A stretch of DNA of 64,000 nucleotides from UBA1413 sp964552955 (GTDB taxonomy: Bacteria > Bacteroidota > Bacteroidia > Bacteroidales > Prolixibacteraceae), in NCBI GenBank assembly GCA_964552955.1, contig CAZKIU010000006.1, positions 1 through 64,000 on the forward strand, given 5' to 3'. This document shows positions 8,882 through 18,216 of this stretch, one piece after another. Position 1 is the first letter of the stretch; each line of letters opens with the position of its first letter. Position numbers and translations under genes: made by a program. The notes under the pieces were generated by a model. It was not told the DNA's origin, made no database searches, and saw only the letters and a list, made by a program, of their open reading frames with translations.

Positions 8882-9991
8882 TTATTGGGTGATTTTGTAA
8901 GTATTCTCGTTGAAGTCGAGTTCGATCTTGTAGGTCCCTGCGGTGGCGGGTGTCGGTATGGAAGCCGGGTCGGCCACGCCTTCATTGGGCCGGAAGGAGA
9001 GTTTCCCCATGGCGCTGATGGCGCCGGCGGTGGTCCCCCACTGGGGTGCCCAGGCGCCGCTATTGGAATACATGATCTTCAGGTTCTTGGCAGCATTCAG
9101 CGCCGTGGTAAGGGTATACTTCCCCGGGGCAGTTTTGGTAAAGGGTAAGCCTGCCGTGGGTGTCCACCCTGCGCTGCAGCCGTCACCCACCAGGTAGACC
9201 ACATCGGGCATCGCCGTCACGGTATACGTCAGTGCGGTAATGTTGACGACCACCAGATAGTCACCAGCCGTGGGCGGACTGGGGATGGAGGCGGGGTCAG
9301 ATACCGATTCTGTGGGCCGGTAGAAGAGGGTGCCGGCATCCCAGGTGCCGGTAGCCTGGCCCCACATGGGAGCCCAGGCACCCTGGGTCTTGATCACCTT
9401 GAAATAAGCCCCGGTTTTCAGGGGGGTGACGATCCCGTAGATGCCATTCGACCAGAAAGGCATCGCCAGGTTGGTCTTGTTGTCCCAGCCGGCCAGCGTG
9501 GCATCTCCCAACAGGTACAGGGGAGGCAGCTTGGTCTCAAAGGGAATCACCGTAAATTTAAATACCGGTGAGTACTGGGCCGGGGCATATTCGCCCACCG
9601 AAGCCCGCACCCTGCCTTCAAAAGCATACTGTTTGCCTGCGGTGTAACTCTTGGCCAGCAACTGTTGGTTCAGGTCCCCCTGGGTCATGGCATGACCCAG
9701 TCCCGAGGTGGTCACCACATTGATCGGGTTGGCAAATTTAGAGCCATCATCAGCAAACTGAAGGGTATAGCTGATGGCTGCGGGAAATCCGAAATCGGCA
9801 GCCGACCAGGAGTAACTCTCCATGACGTTGTCCTTTTTAGATTCCTCCAGGATGTAACTCTTAGTCCCCGCAGGAGAACCCACCGTGGGATATTTAAGCA
9901 GGTAGATCTGCGGATCATACTCTTCCTCGGCACAGGAGGCCAGGAAGAGAATGCCGGTGAGCAGCAGAAATATTTTATTGAGCTTTTTCAT
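8882..9991 (-). CDS. susE: SusE/SusF-type starch-binding outer-membrane lipoprotein
   Basis: Surface lipoprotein (369 aa) that binds alpha-glucan and helps the SusCD importer. The lipobox LFLASC places the lipidated Cys at residue 20. An N-terminal SusE domain (about residues 25-150, YPTVGSPAGTKSYILEES and Ig-like strands) is followed by two related starch-binding modules of about 105 residues each. Both end in a DPASIP-P-TAG-Y segment and share an AWAP(M/Q)WG tryptophan motif. It starts 19 bp after susD, the same spacing as susC-susD, so the three genes form one operon. A hairpin terminator follows its stop. Confidence 0.9.
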   Translation of the reverse strand: MKKLNKIFLLLTGILFLASCAEEEYDPQIYLLKYPTVGSPAGTKSYILEESKKDNVMESYSWSAADFGFPAAISYTLQFADDGSKFANPINVVTTSGLGHAMTQGDLNQQLLAKSYTAGKQYAFEGRVRASVGEYAPAQYSPVFKFTVIPFETKLPPLYLLGDATLAGWDNKTNLAMPFWSNGIYGIVTPLKTGAYFKVIKTQGAWAPMWGQATGTWDAGTLFYRPTESVSDPASIPSPPTAGDYLVVVNITALTYTVTAMPDVVYLVGDGCSAGWTPTAGLPFTKTAPGKYTLTTALNAAKNLKIMYSNSGAWAPQWGTTAGAISAMGKLSFRPNEGVADPASIPTPATAGTYKIELDFNENTYKITQ

Positions 9992-10010
9992 TGTTTACAG
10001 TGATTAAGTT

Positions 10011-12224
10011 TTAATAACCGGTATTTTGCTTCAGGTTGATGTTGGCTGCCACGTCGGAGGAGGCCAGCGGAAAAAGGTTGTATTTGGCATCGGTAGCGGC
10101 CCCATCTTTGACACCCCCTTTCCAAGCCCAGATATAGCTGTTGCCGGTGAATTTGCCAAAGCGGACGAGGTCGGTACGGCGATGGCATTCCCAGTAGAGT
10201 TCCCTGGCCCGCTCATCGAGGATGAAGTCCAGATTGAGGTCACCCGAGCCGATATGGCCTTTCACATCCTTATAAGCCCGTTCCCTGACCTTGTTCACAT
10301 ACTCAAGGGCGGTGCCTGCGGAACCTCCGGAACCACCCCGCAGAACGGCTTCGGCATACATCAGGTATGCATCGGCCAGGCGGAAGACAGGGAAGTCGGT
10401 ATCGACAAAGTCCTTGGCTGACCCATTGGCCCCCGTGGAGGTCATATTGCTCCACTTGGTGATGGAATACCCCTTGGTGAACTCGAAGAGGTCATCCACT
10501 TCCAGCGTCTGCCCGGTGGTGAAGAACATCGCCCGGTTGTCGGTGGCATACTTCTCGATGGTGAAGGTATAGTCGGGAGTGCCCAGTTTCAGTTTGATTT
10601 CATACTTGCCCACACCAGGAGCCACAATATCAGAACCGCCATAATCGAGGATGCCGTCGGCACCGTTGTCGCCCAGATTGATATCCCAACCATCATTGGC
10701 CCTGAATTTAAACTTCCCGTTGCCCAGTTCCACGATCAGTTTCCACATCTTGGTCTGGGGATCGTATTCCATGTTGGTATCGTTGTCCCATCCACCCGGT
10801 GTGGCATCGCCGATCAGTCCCCAGGAGGTTTTCACCAGCGAATAGGTCATGGTGTTCAGGTCGACATTGATTTTATAATAGCCTGCCGTGGCTTTAATGT
10901 TGCTGCCGTTTTGTTCCAGGGTACCGTTGGCCCCGTCGTCGCCCCAGTTGAGGTCCCAGCTCGGGCCGGCTGTAAATTTGAATTCGGCATCGGCGGCAAA
11001 ATAGATGTAGCCTTCATATTTGTCATCGGAACTGACCGAGGCAAGCTTGGGGGCATCCCCCGGGCTCCAGTCGCCGGCACTGTATCCGCTGCCCGACTGA
11101 TAGCCTCCGGGAACGTAGATCACCGGGTAGGCCGCTGCCTTTTTCAGGGATACTTGACCGCTCTTCAGGGTAGCCAGGTTCCAGAATTTACCTACAAACT
11201 GTTTGGTGGTGCGCAGTCCGCCCCATCCACCATCGACACCAAAAGCAGCAGGATCCATCTTGCCCCCGATAGCCGCCTTCACAATGAAAGTGGTTCCACC
11301 GTAAGTCTTGGCCTTCAGTCCGTCAAAGGCAATCGGGAAAATGATCTCATTCGACTTGTGGTTGTCGGCTTTGAACATGTTGGCATATTCCTGGTCAAGG
11401 GTGTACCCGGCACCAATCACCTTATTCAGGTAGGTGATGGCCTCGGTATACTTTTCGGTCCCCGTATATACTTTGGCATTCAGATAGAGTTTGGCCAGCA
11501 GCATCCAGGCAGCCCCCTTGTCGGCGCGGCCATATTCGCTGCGTGGTGCCAGCAGTTTCTCTTCGATATCCTTGAGTTCGGTTTCAAGGTAAGTGAAGAG
11601 GTCTTTGCGGCTGATCTGCTGAGGAAAGAAAGAGCCAACGGCATCCTCTTCGGTGACAAAGGGGACGTTTCCGAAGAGGTCAATGGAATGGTAATAACTG
11701 AGGGCTCTCAGGAAGCGGGCTTCGGCACGGTAGGTCTCAATTTTCGTGCGGATATCCCCTGAGATATTCCGGTCGTCGAGTTTGGCCGGGGCGGTCTCCC
11801 TGATGAATTCATTACAGGCCGACACCTGGTAGAATACCCGGTAATAGAAGGTGCTGATAAAACCGTCGGAGGCGGTCCAGTCCACATCGTGAAGGTCACG
11901 CAGGGTGGCGTCGTTCCAGCCGATCAGCGCTTCATCGGTCGGCAGTTCCTGAAGGTAGAAATAACCGCGCAGGTACTGGCCGAATCCTTCGTCCATCCCA
12001 CTGATATCCCCGCGTCCGGCAGGGCCTTGCTGGCCACTGAGTGATAGCCCGGCATAGAGCTTGGCCAGTACGTTGACATAATTCTCGGGATTTTCATATA
12101 CACTTGCCGAAGTCACTTCATCCTTATCCAGGGGCAAGGTGTCAAGATCTCCTATACAGCCTGAAAGGGCAATGGTCATCGCCGCAAAGGCCATCAACAG
12201 GTATTTTAAACTACGCTTTATCAT
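10011..12224 (-). CDS. susD: SusD-family glycan-binding lipoprotein with two inserted SusE/F-like binding modules
   Basis: SusD/RagB surface lipoprotein that caps the SusC channel. Lipobox ALSGC puts the lipidated Cys at residue 23. SusD helices are clear in the N-terminal part (YRAEARFLRALSYYHSIDLFG near 165-185, a TPR-like hallmark) and the C-terminal part (DFPVFRLADAYLMYAEAVLR, LDFILDERARELYWECHRRTDLVRFGKF). At 737 aa it is about 200 residues longer than common SusD proteins. The excess is two beta modules, at about 367-464 and 466-558. The second (SWGLIGDATPGGWDNDTNM, KFKFRANDGWDINLGDNGAD) is characteristic of SusE/F starch-binding domains, and the first repeats the same KFTAGPSWDLNWGDDGANG pattern. 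The SusD fold resumes at NRAMFFTTGQ. Confidence 0.93.
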   Translation of the reverse strand: MIKRSLKYLLMAFAAMTIALSGCIGDLDTLPLDKDEVTSASVYENPENYVNVLAKLYAGLSLSGQQGPAGRGDISGMDEGFGQYLRGYFYLQELPTDEALIGWNDATLRDLHDVDWTASDGFISTFYYRVFYQVSACNEFIRETAPAKLDDRNISGDIRTKIETYRAEARFLRALSYYHSIDLFGNVPFVTEEDAVGSFFPQQISRKDLFTYLETELKDIEEKLLAPRSEYGRADKGAAWMLLAKLYLNAKVYTGTEKYTEAITYLNKVIGAGYTLDQEYANMFKADNHKSNEIIFPIAFDGLKAKTYGGTTFIVKAAIGGKMDPAAFGVDGGWGGLRTTKQFVGKFWNLATLKSGQVSLKKAAAYPVIYVPGGYQSGSGYSAGDWSPGDAPKLASVSSDDKYEGYIYFAADAEFKFTAGPSWDLNWGDDGANGTLEQNGSNIKATAGYYKINVDLNTMTYSLVKTSWGLIGDATPGGWDNDTNMEYDPQTKMWKLIVELGNGKFKFRANDGWDINLGDNGADGILDYGGSDIVAPGVGKYEIKLKLGTPDYTFTIEKYATDNRAMFFTTGQTLEVDDLFEFTKGYSITKWSNMTSTGANGSAKDFVDTDFPVFRLADAYLMYAEAVLRGGSGGSAGTALEYVNKVRERAYKDVKGHIGSGDLNLDFILDERARELYWECHRRTDLVRFGKFTGNSYIWAWKGGVKDGAATDAKYNLFPLASSDVAANINLKQNTGY

Positions 12225-12243
12225 CTTGTTCTCTGTTTAACGG

Positions 12244-15207
12244 TTAAAAATCAATGTTGACACCAAAGACATAGGTCCGGGGACGGGGGTAAAGATTGTT
12301 GTCAACCCCGCCGCTGATCTCAGGATCGAGTCCCTCGTAACGGGTGAAGGTGACCACATTCTGCATGGTGCCGTAAAGCCTGATGTTGAGTTTTTCCTTC
12401 ATGACATTGGTGAAGGTGTAGCCCAGGGCCATGTTGTCGATCTTGAAGAAGGAGGCATTGGTCACATAATAGTCGCTGAAGTAGCGGGGGTTCTCAAAGC
12501 CGGTGGCATAGACGTTGTAATTGAGGTTGTTGGTGAAACCGGCTGAATTGTAAAGATTGTTGAAGGTGGCACCACTCGACCAGACGTTGTTGTACATGTA
12601 ATTACCGAGGTATGAGCGGCCCGAGGCATAGAAATCCCAGTTCTTCCAGGTCATTTTGGTAGTGACGCCCAGTATGACGTCAGGGGCTGCCTTCTTGTAC
12701 CTGTAGAGGTCGTCTTCGGAAATGATCCCGTCGCCGCTGCGATCCACAAAGACATTTTCCAAAGGCCGGCCGTCGCTGTTGTACACCTGTTCATAGACAA
12801 AGAAGGAGTTCGCAGGATAACCTACGCTGTGGATCTGGATGTTGTTACCCACCCCTCCGGAAATGCCGCCGGTTTCGACGCCCAGATAAGTGGGATCGTC
12901 GGTAGCCGTCAGCTTGGTGATTTCATTCTTATTGTAAGAGGCATTGAATCCGAAATCCCAGGTAAAGTCGGTGGTTTTCACCGGAATGAAGTTGAGACTC
13001 AACTCAACCCCGCGGTTCTCGAGGTTCCCCACATTGGTGAGCAGGTAATTGCTCAGGTTGGTCCCTGCCGGCACCGGAATAAAGTTGATCAGGTCGTTGG
13101 TCACCCGTTTGTACACATCAAGGGTACCGGTAATCCTGTCCTTGAAGAATCCATAATCGATCCCTATGTTATAGGTTTCGGTCTCTTCCCATTTGATGTT
13201 GGCATCGTACCCTTCTGCCCTGAGGGTGGAATACCAGGTATTGCCAAAGAGGTACTGGGCATTGGGATCACTCATGCTGTAACGGGCCAGATAAGGATAG
13301 TCGTTGCTGGTAATATTCTGCTGACCGGTGATCCCGTAACCCAAACGGAGTTTCAGTTCAGAAACGGCTTCCGAGTCTTTCAGGAAACTCTCTTCCTTGA
13401 TTCTCCAGGCCACGGCATAGGAGGGGAATAAACCCCAGCGGGTATCGGGAGAGAAACGGCTCGAACCATCGTAACGGAGGGTAGCCGTAGCCATAAAACG
13501 GTCGAGGAAAATGTAATTCAACCTGCCGAAGAAGGAAACCAGATAATTCTCGGTTTCATAGTCGGTATTTTGGTATTCATAGCTCTTTTTAAAGTTTCTT
13601 TCCAGAAAAGTGCCGGCTCTCCAAAAGTGCTGCCAGGAGTAACCAGCCATGGCATCGACGCGGCTGTGGATGTTCTCGAAATCCTTCACATAGTTGAGAT
13701 AAAAATCGAGAAGGCTGTTTTTCTTGTCCTGGGTATACTCGTTGTTGCGACCACCGCCCCGGGCGGCGTCAAAATCGCCGGGATGGGTTTCGGGGCGGAT
13801 GGTGGTTCCATCACTGGTGGAGATGTCGTACCCCAGGTTGAGGTTGGCACGCAGGTCATTCAGGAAATGGAAGCGGTAGTCGAACTGGACATTCCCGAGG
13901 CTTCTCTTGACAGAAGCCTGGTCATCATTGAGCATGAGGCGGGCCACCGGGTTGATGGGGCCAATATCTACGGGATCGCCGTTGGGCTGCGTCCAGGTAA
14001 AGTAACCGTCATACTTGGCATTTCCGTTCTTCACGGGTTGCGTGGGATCGAAGCCCACGGCGGCACCAATAGCGCCCTGGTCGGCGAAATTATTCTCGAT
14101 CAGCATGCCCTTCAGGTTGAGGTTGATCTTAAGATGATCATCAAAAAGGGAAGGGGTCAGGGCCACGGCCCCGGTGAAGCGGCTGAGCCCATCGGTCTGA
14201 AGGATCCCCTCTTCATCGGAATAACCCAGGGATACCCTGTAGGGCACTTCCATGGCATTGCCGGTGATGCTGAGGTTATGGTCATGGGTGATGGCTGTCT
14301 GGTAAATCTCATCCTGCCATTCGGTTTTTGCCGTACCCAGAAGCGCCAGGGCGTTGGCATTGCTGGCATACCGTTTCTTGAAGAGGTCGGTAAACTCGTC
14401 GGCCGACAAGACATCCACCGATTCCGTTTTCTGGGCCACGGAGACAAATCCGTTGTAGTTGATTTTCATGGCTCTCCCCTTTTTGCCCGTTTTTGTGGTG
14501 ATGATGATCACCCCGTTGGACGCCCGGGAACCGTAAATGGCCGTAGCAGAAGCATCCTTGAGGACCGTGAAGGTTTCAATGTCGGTAGGATGAATGGTGC
14601 TCAGGGGGTTGCGCATCCCTGAGATCCCATCATTGTCGACCGGAACACCATCGATGACGAAGAGAGGATCATTGCTGGCCGAAAGGGAAGATCCCCCACG
14701 GATGCGAATGGTGGCCCCTTCTCCCGGAGCACCTCCGCCATTGGTAATCTGCACCCCGGCGATCTTCCCCGAAACCAGCTCCTGGGGGGAGGTGATGGCC
14801 CCCCGGTTGAAATCATCGGTGGTCACCGCCTGCACTGAACCCGTGGCATCCTCCTTCTTGGTGGTACCATAACCAATCACCAACACTTCATCCACCCCGT
14901 AAGTCTCCTCCTCCAGCTTGACGTTGATCACCGTCTGGTTCGTGACCACCACCTGCTGGGTCTTAAATCCCACGAAACTGAATGAGAGTGTGGACTGCGG
15001 ATTGACATCGAGCGCGTAATTACCGTTGATGTCCGTAATGGTACCCGTGGTCGTTCCCAATACAACTATACTTGCACCAGGGATCCCCTGGTTACCCGCA
15101 TCGGTAACCCTCCCCGTAACTTTTACCTTTTGGGCAAACCCTGTCATGGTGATCAACAAGGCTCCAAAAAATAAAAACAACTTCAGATTTTTTCGAATCA
15201 TCATCAT
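12244..15207 (-). CDS. susC: SusC-family TonB-dependent glycan importer
   Basis: Outer-membrane TonB-dependent transporter (987 aa from the first of three adjacent ATGs at 15207/15204/15201). The longer frame from 15267 would place 20 polar residues before the signal peptide (MIRKNLKLFLFFGALLITMTGFAQ), so I reject it. A carboxypeptidase-regulatory-like domain (VTGRVTDAGNQGIPGASI...) is followed by the plug (GYGTTKKEDATGSV, IRGGSSLSASNDPLFVIDGVP, ASATAIYGSRASNGVI), then a 22-strand-type barrel ending in an aromatic residue (VFGVNIDF). It is first in the susCDE operon, 19 bp before susD. Import of maltodextrins is inferred from the surrounding GH13 genes and from SusE. Confidence 0.95.
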   Translation of the reverse strand: MMMIRKNLKLFLFFGALLITMTGFAQKVKVTGRVTDAGNQGIPGASIVVLGTTTGTITDINGNYALDVNPQSTLSFSFVGFKTQQVVVTNQTVINVKLEEETYGVDEVLVIGYGTTKKEDATGSVQAVTTDDFNRGAITSPQELVSGKIAGVQITNGGGAPGEGATIRIRGGSSLSASNDPLFVIDGVPVDNDGISGMRNPLSTIHPTDIETFTVLKDASATAIYGSRASNGVIIITTKTGKKGRAMKINYNGFVSVAQKTESVDVLSADEFTDLFKKRYASNANALALLGTAKTEWQDEIYQTAITHDHNLSITGNAMEVPYRVSLGYSDEEGILQTDGLSRFTGAVALTPSLFDDHLKINLNLKGMLIENNFADQGAIGAAVGFDPTQPVKNGNAKYDGYFTWTQPNGDPVDIGPINPVARLMLNDDQASVKRSLGNVQFDYRFHFLNDLRANLNLGYDISTSDGTTIRPETHPGDFDAARGGGRNNEYTQDKKNSLLDFYLNYVKDFENIHSRVDAMAGYSWQHFWRAGTFLERNFKKSYEYQNTDYETENYLVSFFGRLNYIFLDRFMATATLRYDGSSRFSPDTRWGLFPSYAVAWRIKEESFLKDSEAVSELKLRLGYGITGQQNITSNDYPYLARYSMSDPNAQYLFGNTWYSTLRAEGYDANIKWEETETYNIGIDYGFFKDRITGTLDVYKRVTNDLINFIPVPAGTNLSNYLLTNVGNLENRGVELSLNFIPVKTTDFTWDFGFNASYNKNEITKLTATDDPTYLGVETGGISGGVGNNIQIHSVGYPANSFFVYEQVYNSDGRPLENVFVDRSGDGIISEDDLYRYKKAAPDVILGVTTKMTWKNWDFYASGRSYLGNYMYNNVWSSGATFNNLYNSAGFTNNLNYNVYATGFENPRYFSDYYVTNASFFKIDNMALGYTFTNVMKEKLNIRLYGTMQNVVTFTRYEGLDPEISGGVDNNLYPRPRTYVFGVNIDF

Positions 15208-15352
15208 TTGTACGTTAATTAGATTATTAAACTTGATTTGTCTGAATATTTTTTCGCTATTCACCAAAATATCATTCCCAAATCCCGGAAAATTTCACCA
15301 AATTTAACTTAAAATTCACAATTTTAACGTATCACTCTGTTAAATATCTTCA

Positions 15353-15376
15353 GCAAACGATTGCGGTGACGATTGC
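15353..15376. promoter_or_regulatory. LacI-family operator candidate upstream of susC and the lacI-type gene
   Basis: GCAAACGATTGC (15353-15364) is a near-symmetric site with a central CG, as in LacI/CcpA/PurR-type operators. CGATTGC recurs at 15370-15376, 12 bp downstream of the copy at 15358-15364. It lies in the divergent promoter region, 146 bp before the susC ATG and about 150 bp before the regulator gene. Confidence 0.5.
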
Positions 15377-15382
15377 AACAAA

Positions 15383-15398
15383 TATGTTATATAACATA
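15383..15398. promoter_or_regulatory. 16-bp perfect palindrome TATGTTATATAACATA
   Basis: A perfect inverted repeat with no spacer lies 7 bp beyond the operator candidate, in the same divergent control region. It is AT-rich and could be a second regulator site or just promoter DNA. Confidence 0.5.
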
Positions 15399-15492
15399 CC
15401 GGAGATAGGGGAGGCCTGAGGAGATTCCGGAGAAAAGGAGCGGCGATGAAATTAAATCAGCCTGAAAGAAAACCCCCGGATAGGAATTTAAC

Positions 15493-15500
15493 TATATTTA
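15493..15500 (+). promoter_or_regulatory. -7-like element TATATTTA before the regulator gene
   Basis: Seven of eight bases agree with TAnnTTTG, 13 bp before the regulator start codon. If used, the leader would be only a few nucleotides long. No -33 box is recognised. Confidence 0.3.
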
Positions 15501-15513
15501 TCGTGAAAACAAC

Positions 15514-16542
15514 ATGCTAGGCATGCAAAGCGGACATGTGACCATTAAAGATATCGCCCGGATGCTGGGGATCGCTCCGTCGACGGTTTCCAGAGCCTTA
15601 CAGGGGCACCCCGACATCAGCGAGGCGACCCGCATACAGGTCAGGGAACTGGCTGCCCGGTTGAAATACCAGCCCAACGTGGTGGCGCAGGGACTTAAAT
15701 TTCGCAGGACCAACACCATAGGGGTGATCATTCCGGAGATCGTGCATTATTTTTTCTCCCAGGTGATCAGCGGGATTGAGGATGTGGCTTACAACGCCGG
15801 CTATACGGTGATCTTCTGCCAGTCCAACGAGCTCTACGACCGCGAGGTGGGCAATGTCAGGGCGCTGATGGCCCACCGTGTCGAAGGAATCCTGGTTTCG
15901 GTATCGAAGGAGACCAGTGATTTCCAGCATTTACAGGATGCCAGGGAGAACAACATCCCGCTGGTTTTCTTTGACAGGGTGGCCCCGGGGATGGGAGCCG
16001 ACCAGGTCATCACCAACGACCGGGAAGCGGCTGCGATGGTGACCGCTCACCTGGCGCAACAGGGGAAGAAACGGATCGCCCATTTCGCGGCCCCTCAGAA
16101 CCTGCTGATCGGAAGGGAGAGGCACATGGGTTACCTCGATGCCCTAACCGGTGCAGGGATCCCCTTCGACCCCACACTCCATATCGAAGCCGACACTTTC
16201 GGGAAGGCTCAAAAGGAAGTGGAGCGCCTTATGGCAGAAGGTGTTCCCTTCGATGCCCTCTTTTGCGCCAACGACCTGACCGCCATCGGGGCCATGAAGG
16301 CCCTCCAGGCCAGAGGAGTGCGGATTCCTCACGACATTGCCGTGGCGGGTTTCTCCGACAGCCGCTTTGCTGAAGTCTCCCATCCCACCCTCACCTCCGT
16401 CGACCAGCATGGATTTGAAATGGGGACCCTGGCTACGCAAATGCTCCTGCGCAGAATCCACACCGAAGAAAAGGATGACCCCTTTGAATCCAGAATCGTT
16501 AGTGCCGACCTGGTGATCAGGAATTCTTCAACAACCGGATAA
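15514..16542 (+). CDS. LacI-family transcriptional regulator of the alpha-glucan locus
   Basis: DNA-binding sugar-responsive regulator (342 aa; a second ATG at 15523 is possible). The N-terminal helix-turn-helix VTIKDIARMLGIAPSTVSRAL is followed by the hinge region and a periplasmic-binding-protein-like effector domain (NTIGVIIPEIVHYFFSQVISGIE... and PHDIAVAGFSDSRFAE). It stands between the divergent susCDE and MFS/GH13 arms and probably controls both through the CG-centred site at 15353. The effector is probably maltose or a maltodextrin, by context only. Confidence 0.93.
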   Translation: MLGMQSGHVTIKDIARMLGIAPSTVSRALQGHPDISEATRIQVRELAARLKYQPNVVAQGLKFRRTNTIGVIIPEIVHYFFSQVISGIEDVAYNAGYTVIFCQSNELYDREVGNVRALMAHRVEGILVSVSKETSDFQHLQDARENNIPLVFFDRVAPGMGADQVITNDREAAAMVTAHLAQQGKKRIAHFAAPQNLLIGRERHMGYLDALTGAGIPFDPTLHIEADTFGKAQKEVERLMAEGVPFDALFCANDLTAIGAMKALQARGVRIPHDIAVAGFSDSRFAEVSHPTLTSVDQHGFEMGTLATQMLLRRIHTEEKDDPFESRIVSADLVIRNSSTTG

Positions 16543-16642
16543 GGCAGGTTAATTCTTTTTAATTAGTTTTGCCTGCGGCAAGCTCTGACGAACTAAAACT
16601 ACAGAGTGTCACGTGCCTTATCCTAATCACCAAATCTCACTT

Positions 16643-18196
16643 ATGAGCAAAAAACCACAACTCTCCTTCTGGCAGATCTGGAACATGAGTTTCGGATTTC
16701 TGGGCATCCAGTTCGGCTTTGCCCTCCAGAATGCCAATGTATCCAGGATCTTTGAAACCCTGGGGGCCAAAGTCGATGAGATTCCCATTCTCTGGATTGC
16801 TGCTCCGGTGACGGGGCTGATCATTCAGCCGATTATCGGGCATATGAGTGACAACACCTGGAACCGGCTGGGGCGCAGGAGACCCTATTTCCTGACGGGG
16901 GCCCTCCTGGCTTCGCTGGCCCTGCTGATCATGCCCAACTCTCCCACCCTTTGGGTGGCCGCCGGAATGCTCTGGATCATGGATGCCTCCATCAATATCT
17001 CCATGGAACCTTTCCGCGCTTTCGTCGGGGACATGCTTCCCTCAGAGCAGCGGACCAAAGGATTTGCCATGCAGAGCTTCTTCATCGGCACCGGTGCCGT
17101 GGTGGCCTCCGCCCTCCCCTACATCCTCACCAACTGGTTTGGCATGGCCAATACCGCCCCGGAAGGGCAGATTCCCCCTTCGGTCAAATACTCCTTCTAT
17201 CTGGGAGCAGTGGCCTTCTTTTCGGCGGTCATCTGGACGGTCATCCGCACCAGGGAGTATTCTCCGGAGGAATTACGGGCGAATGCGCTTGCCGAAGGCC
17301 ATGCCGCTGTGGAAACGCATGGAGAGGAGATCCCCGACCCGGCCGCCACAGGGCATACCTTCCTCCGGCGCAGTGCACTCTGGATCGCCGCCGGACTCCT
17401 CACCTCCCTCCTCCTCTATTACCTCCAGCTCCACCCCCAATGGATCAACAATTATAAGCTCCAAAGTGAACTCTACATTTTTTCTGTAGGGATCACCATC
17501 TTCGGGATTATGACCCTTATCGCGGGAGTGCTGATCAGGAACGGGCGGACCACCAACGGGGTGGCAGTGGTCATGCACGATATGTTCAAAATGCCCAAAA
17601 CCATGAAACAACTGGCCGTGGTCCAGTTTTTCACCTGGTTCGCCCTTTTTGCCATGTGGATATACACAACGGCCGCTGTGACCAAACATATCTACGGCAC
17701 CTCCGATCCCACTTCTGAACTCTTCAACAAAGGGGCCGACTGGGTGGGGGTATGCTTCGCCCTGTACAGCGGGTTTGCCGCCATCATGGCCTTCCTTCTC
17801 CCGGTCATCGCCCGTAAAACCTCACGCCGCTTCACTCATATGATCTCCCTGGTCGCTGGCGGATTGGGATTGATCTCCATCTATTTCATCAAAGACCCCC
17901 ACCTGCTGCTGTTCTCCATGGTGGGCGTGGGCCTCGCCTGGGCTTCCATTCTCTCCATGCCCTATGCCATTCTCACCGGTTCTCTCCCCGCCCACAAAAT
18001 GGGTACCTACATGGGCATCTTCAACTTCTTTATCGTCATACCCCAGATCCTGGCCGCCAGCATCCTGGGCTTCGTCACCCGCGATCTCTTCGGCGGAGAA
18101 GCCATTTATGCCCTTATACTTGGGGGTATTTCCCTCTTCGTAGCCGCTCTGATGGTCATGTTCGTCCATGATGTCGACGGCGAAAAGAAACAGTAA
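16643..18196 (+). CDS. Major facilitator sugar transporter (GPH/SUC-like, maltose-type)
   Basis: Inner-membrane MFS carrier (517 aa, about 12 membrane segments). The start is ATG 16643 (MSKKPQLSFWQIWNMSFGFLGIQFGFALQ); the frame reaches back to a GTG at 16613, but that gives no better N-terminus. The motif GHMSDNTWNRLGRRRPYFLTGA between segments 2 and 3 is the cation:sugar symporter form of the MFS signature seen in sucrose/maltose carriers. A long loop is present around residues 195-245. It follows the LacI-type gene by 100 bp and the GH13 gene starts 20 bp after it, so import of the disaccharide made in the periplasm is the likely role. Confidence 0.9.
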   Translation: MSKKPQLSFWQIWNMSFGFLGIQFGFALQNANVSRIFETLGAKVDEIPILWIAAPVTGLIIQPIIGHMSDNTWNRLGRRRPYFLTGALLASLALLIMPNSPTLWVAAGMLWIMDASINISMEPFRAFVGDMLPSEQRTKGFAMQSFFIGTGAVVASALPYILTNWFGMANTAPEGQIPPSVKYSFYLGAVAFFSAVIWTVIRTREYSPEELRANALAEGHAAVETHGEEIPDPAATGHTFLRRSALWIAAGLLTSLLLYYLQLHPQWINNYKLQSELYIFSVGITIFGIMTLIAGVLIRNGRTTNGVAVVMHDMFKMPKTMKQLAVVQFFTWFALFAMWIYTTAAVTKHIYGTSDPTSELFNKGADWVGVCFALYSGFAAIMAFLLPVIARKTSRRFTHMISLVAGGLGLISIYFIKDPHLLLFSMVGVGLAWASILSMPYAILTGSLPAHKMGTYMGIFNFFIVIPQILAASILGFVTRDLFGGEAIYALILGGISLFVAALMVMFVHDVDGEKKQ

Positions 18197-18216
18197 CCAT
18201 CAAAAAAAAAGACTCT

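Noticed and set aside
13570..14622. A 350-codon plus-strand frame opposite susC
   Set aside because: Antisense to the plug and barrel region of susC; no start region or domain.
15208..15267. Upstream extension of susC to 15267
   Set aside because: It adds 20 polar residues before a normal signal peptide and would run into the promoter region.
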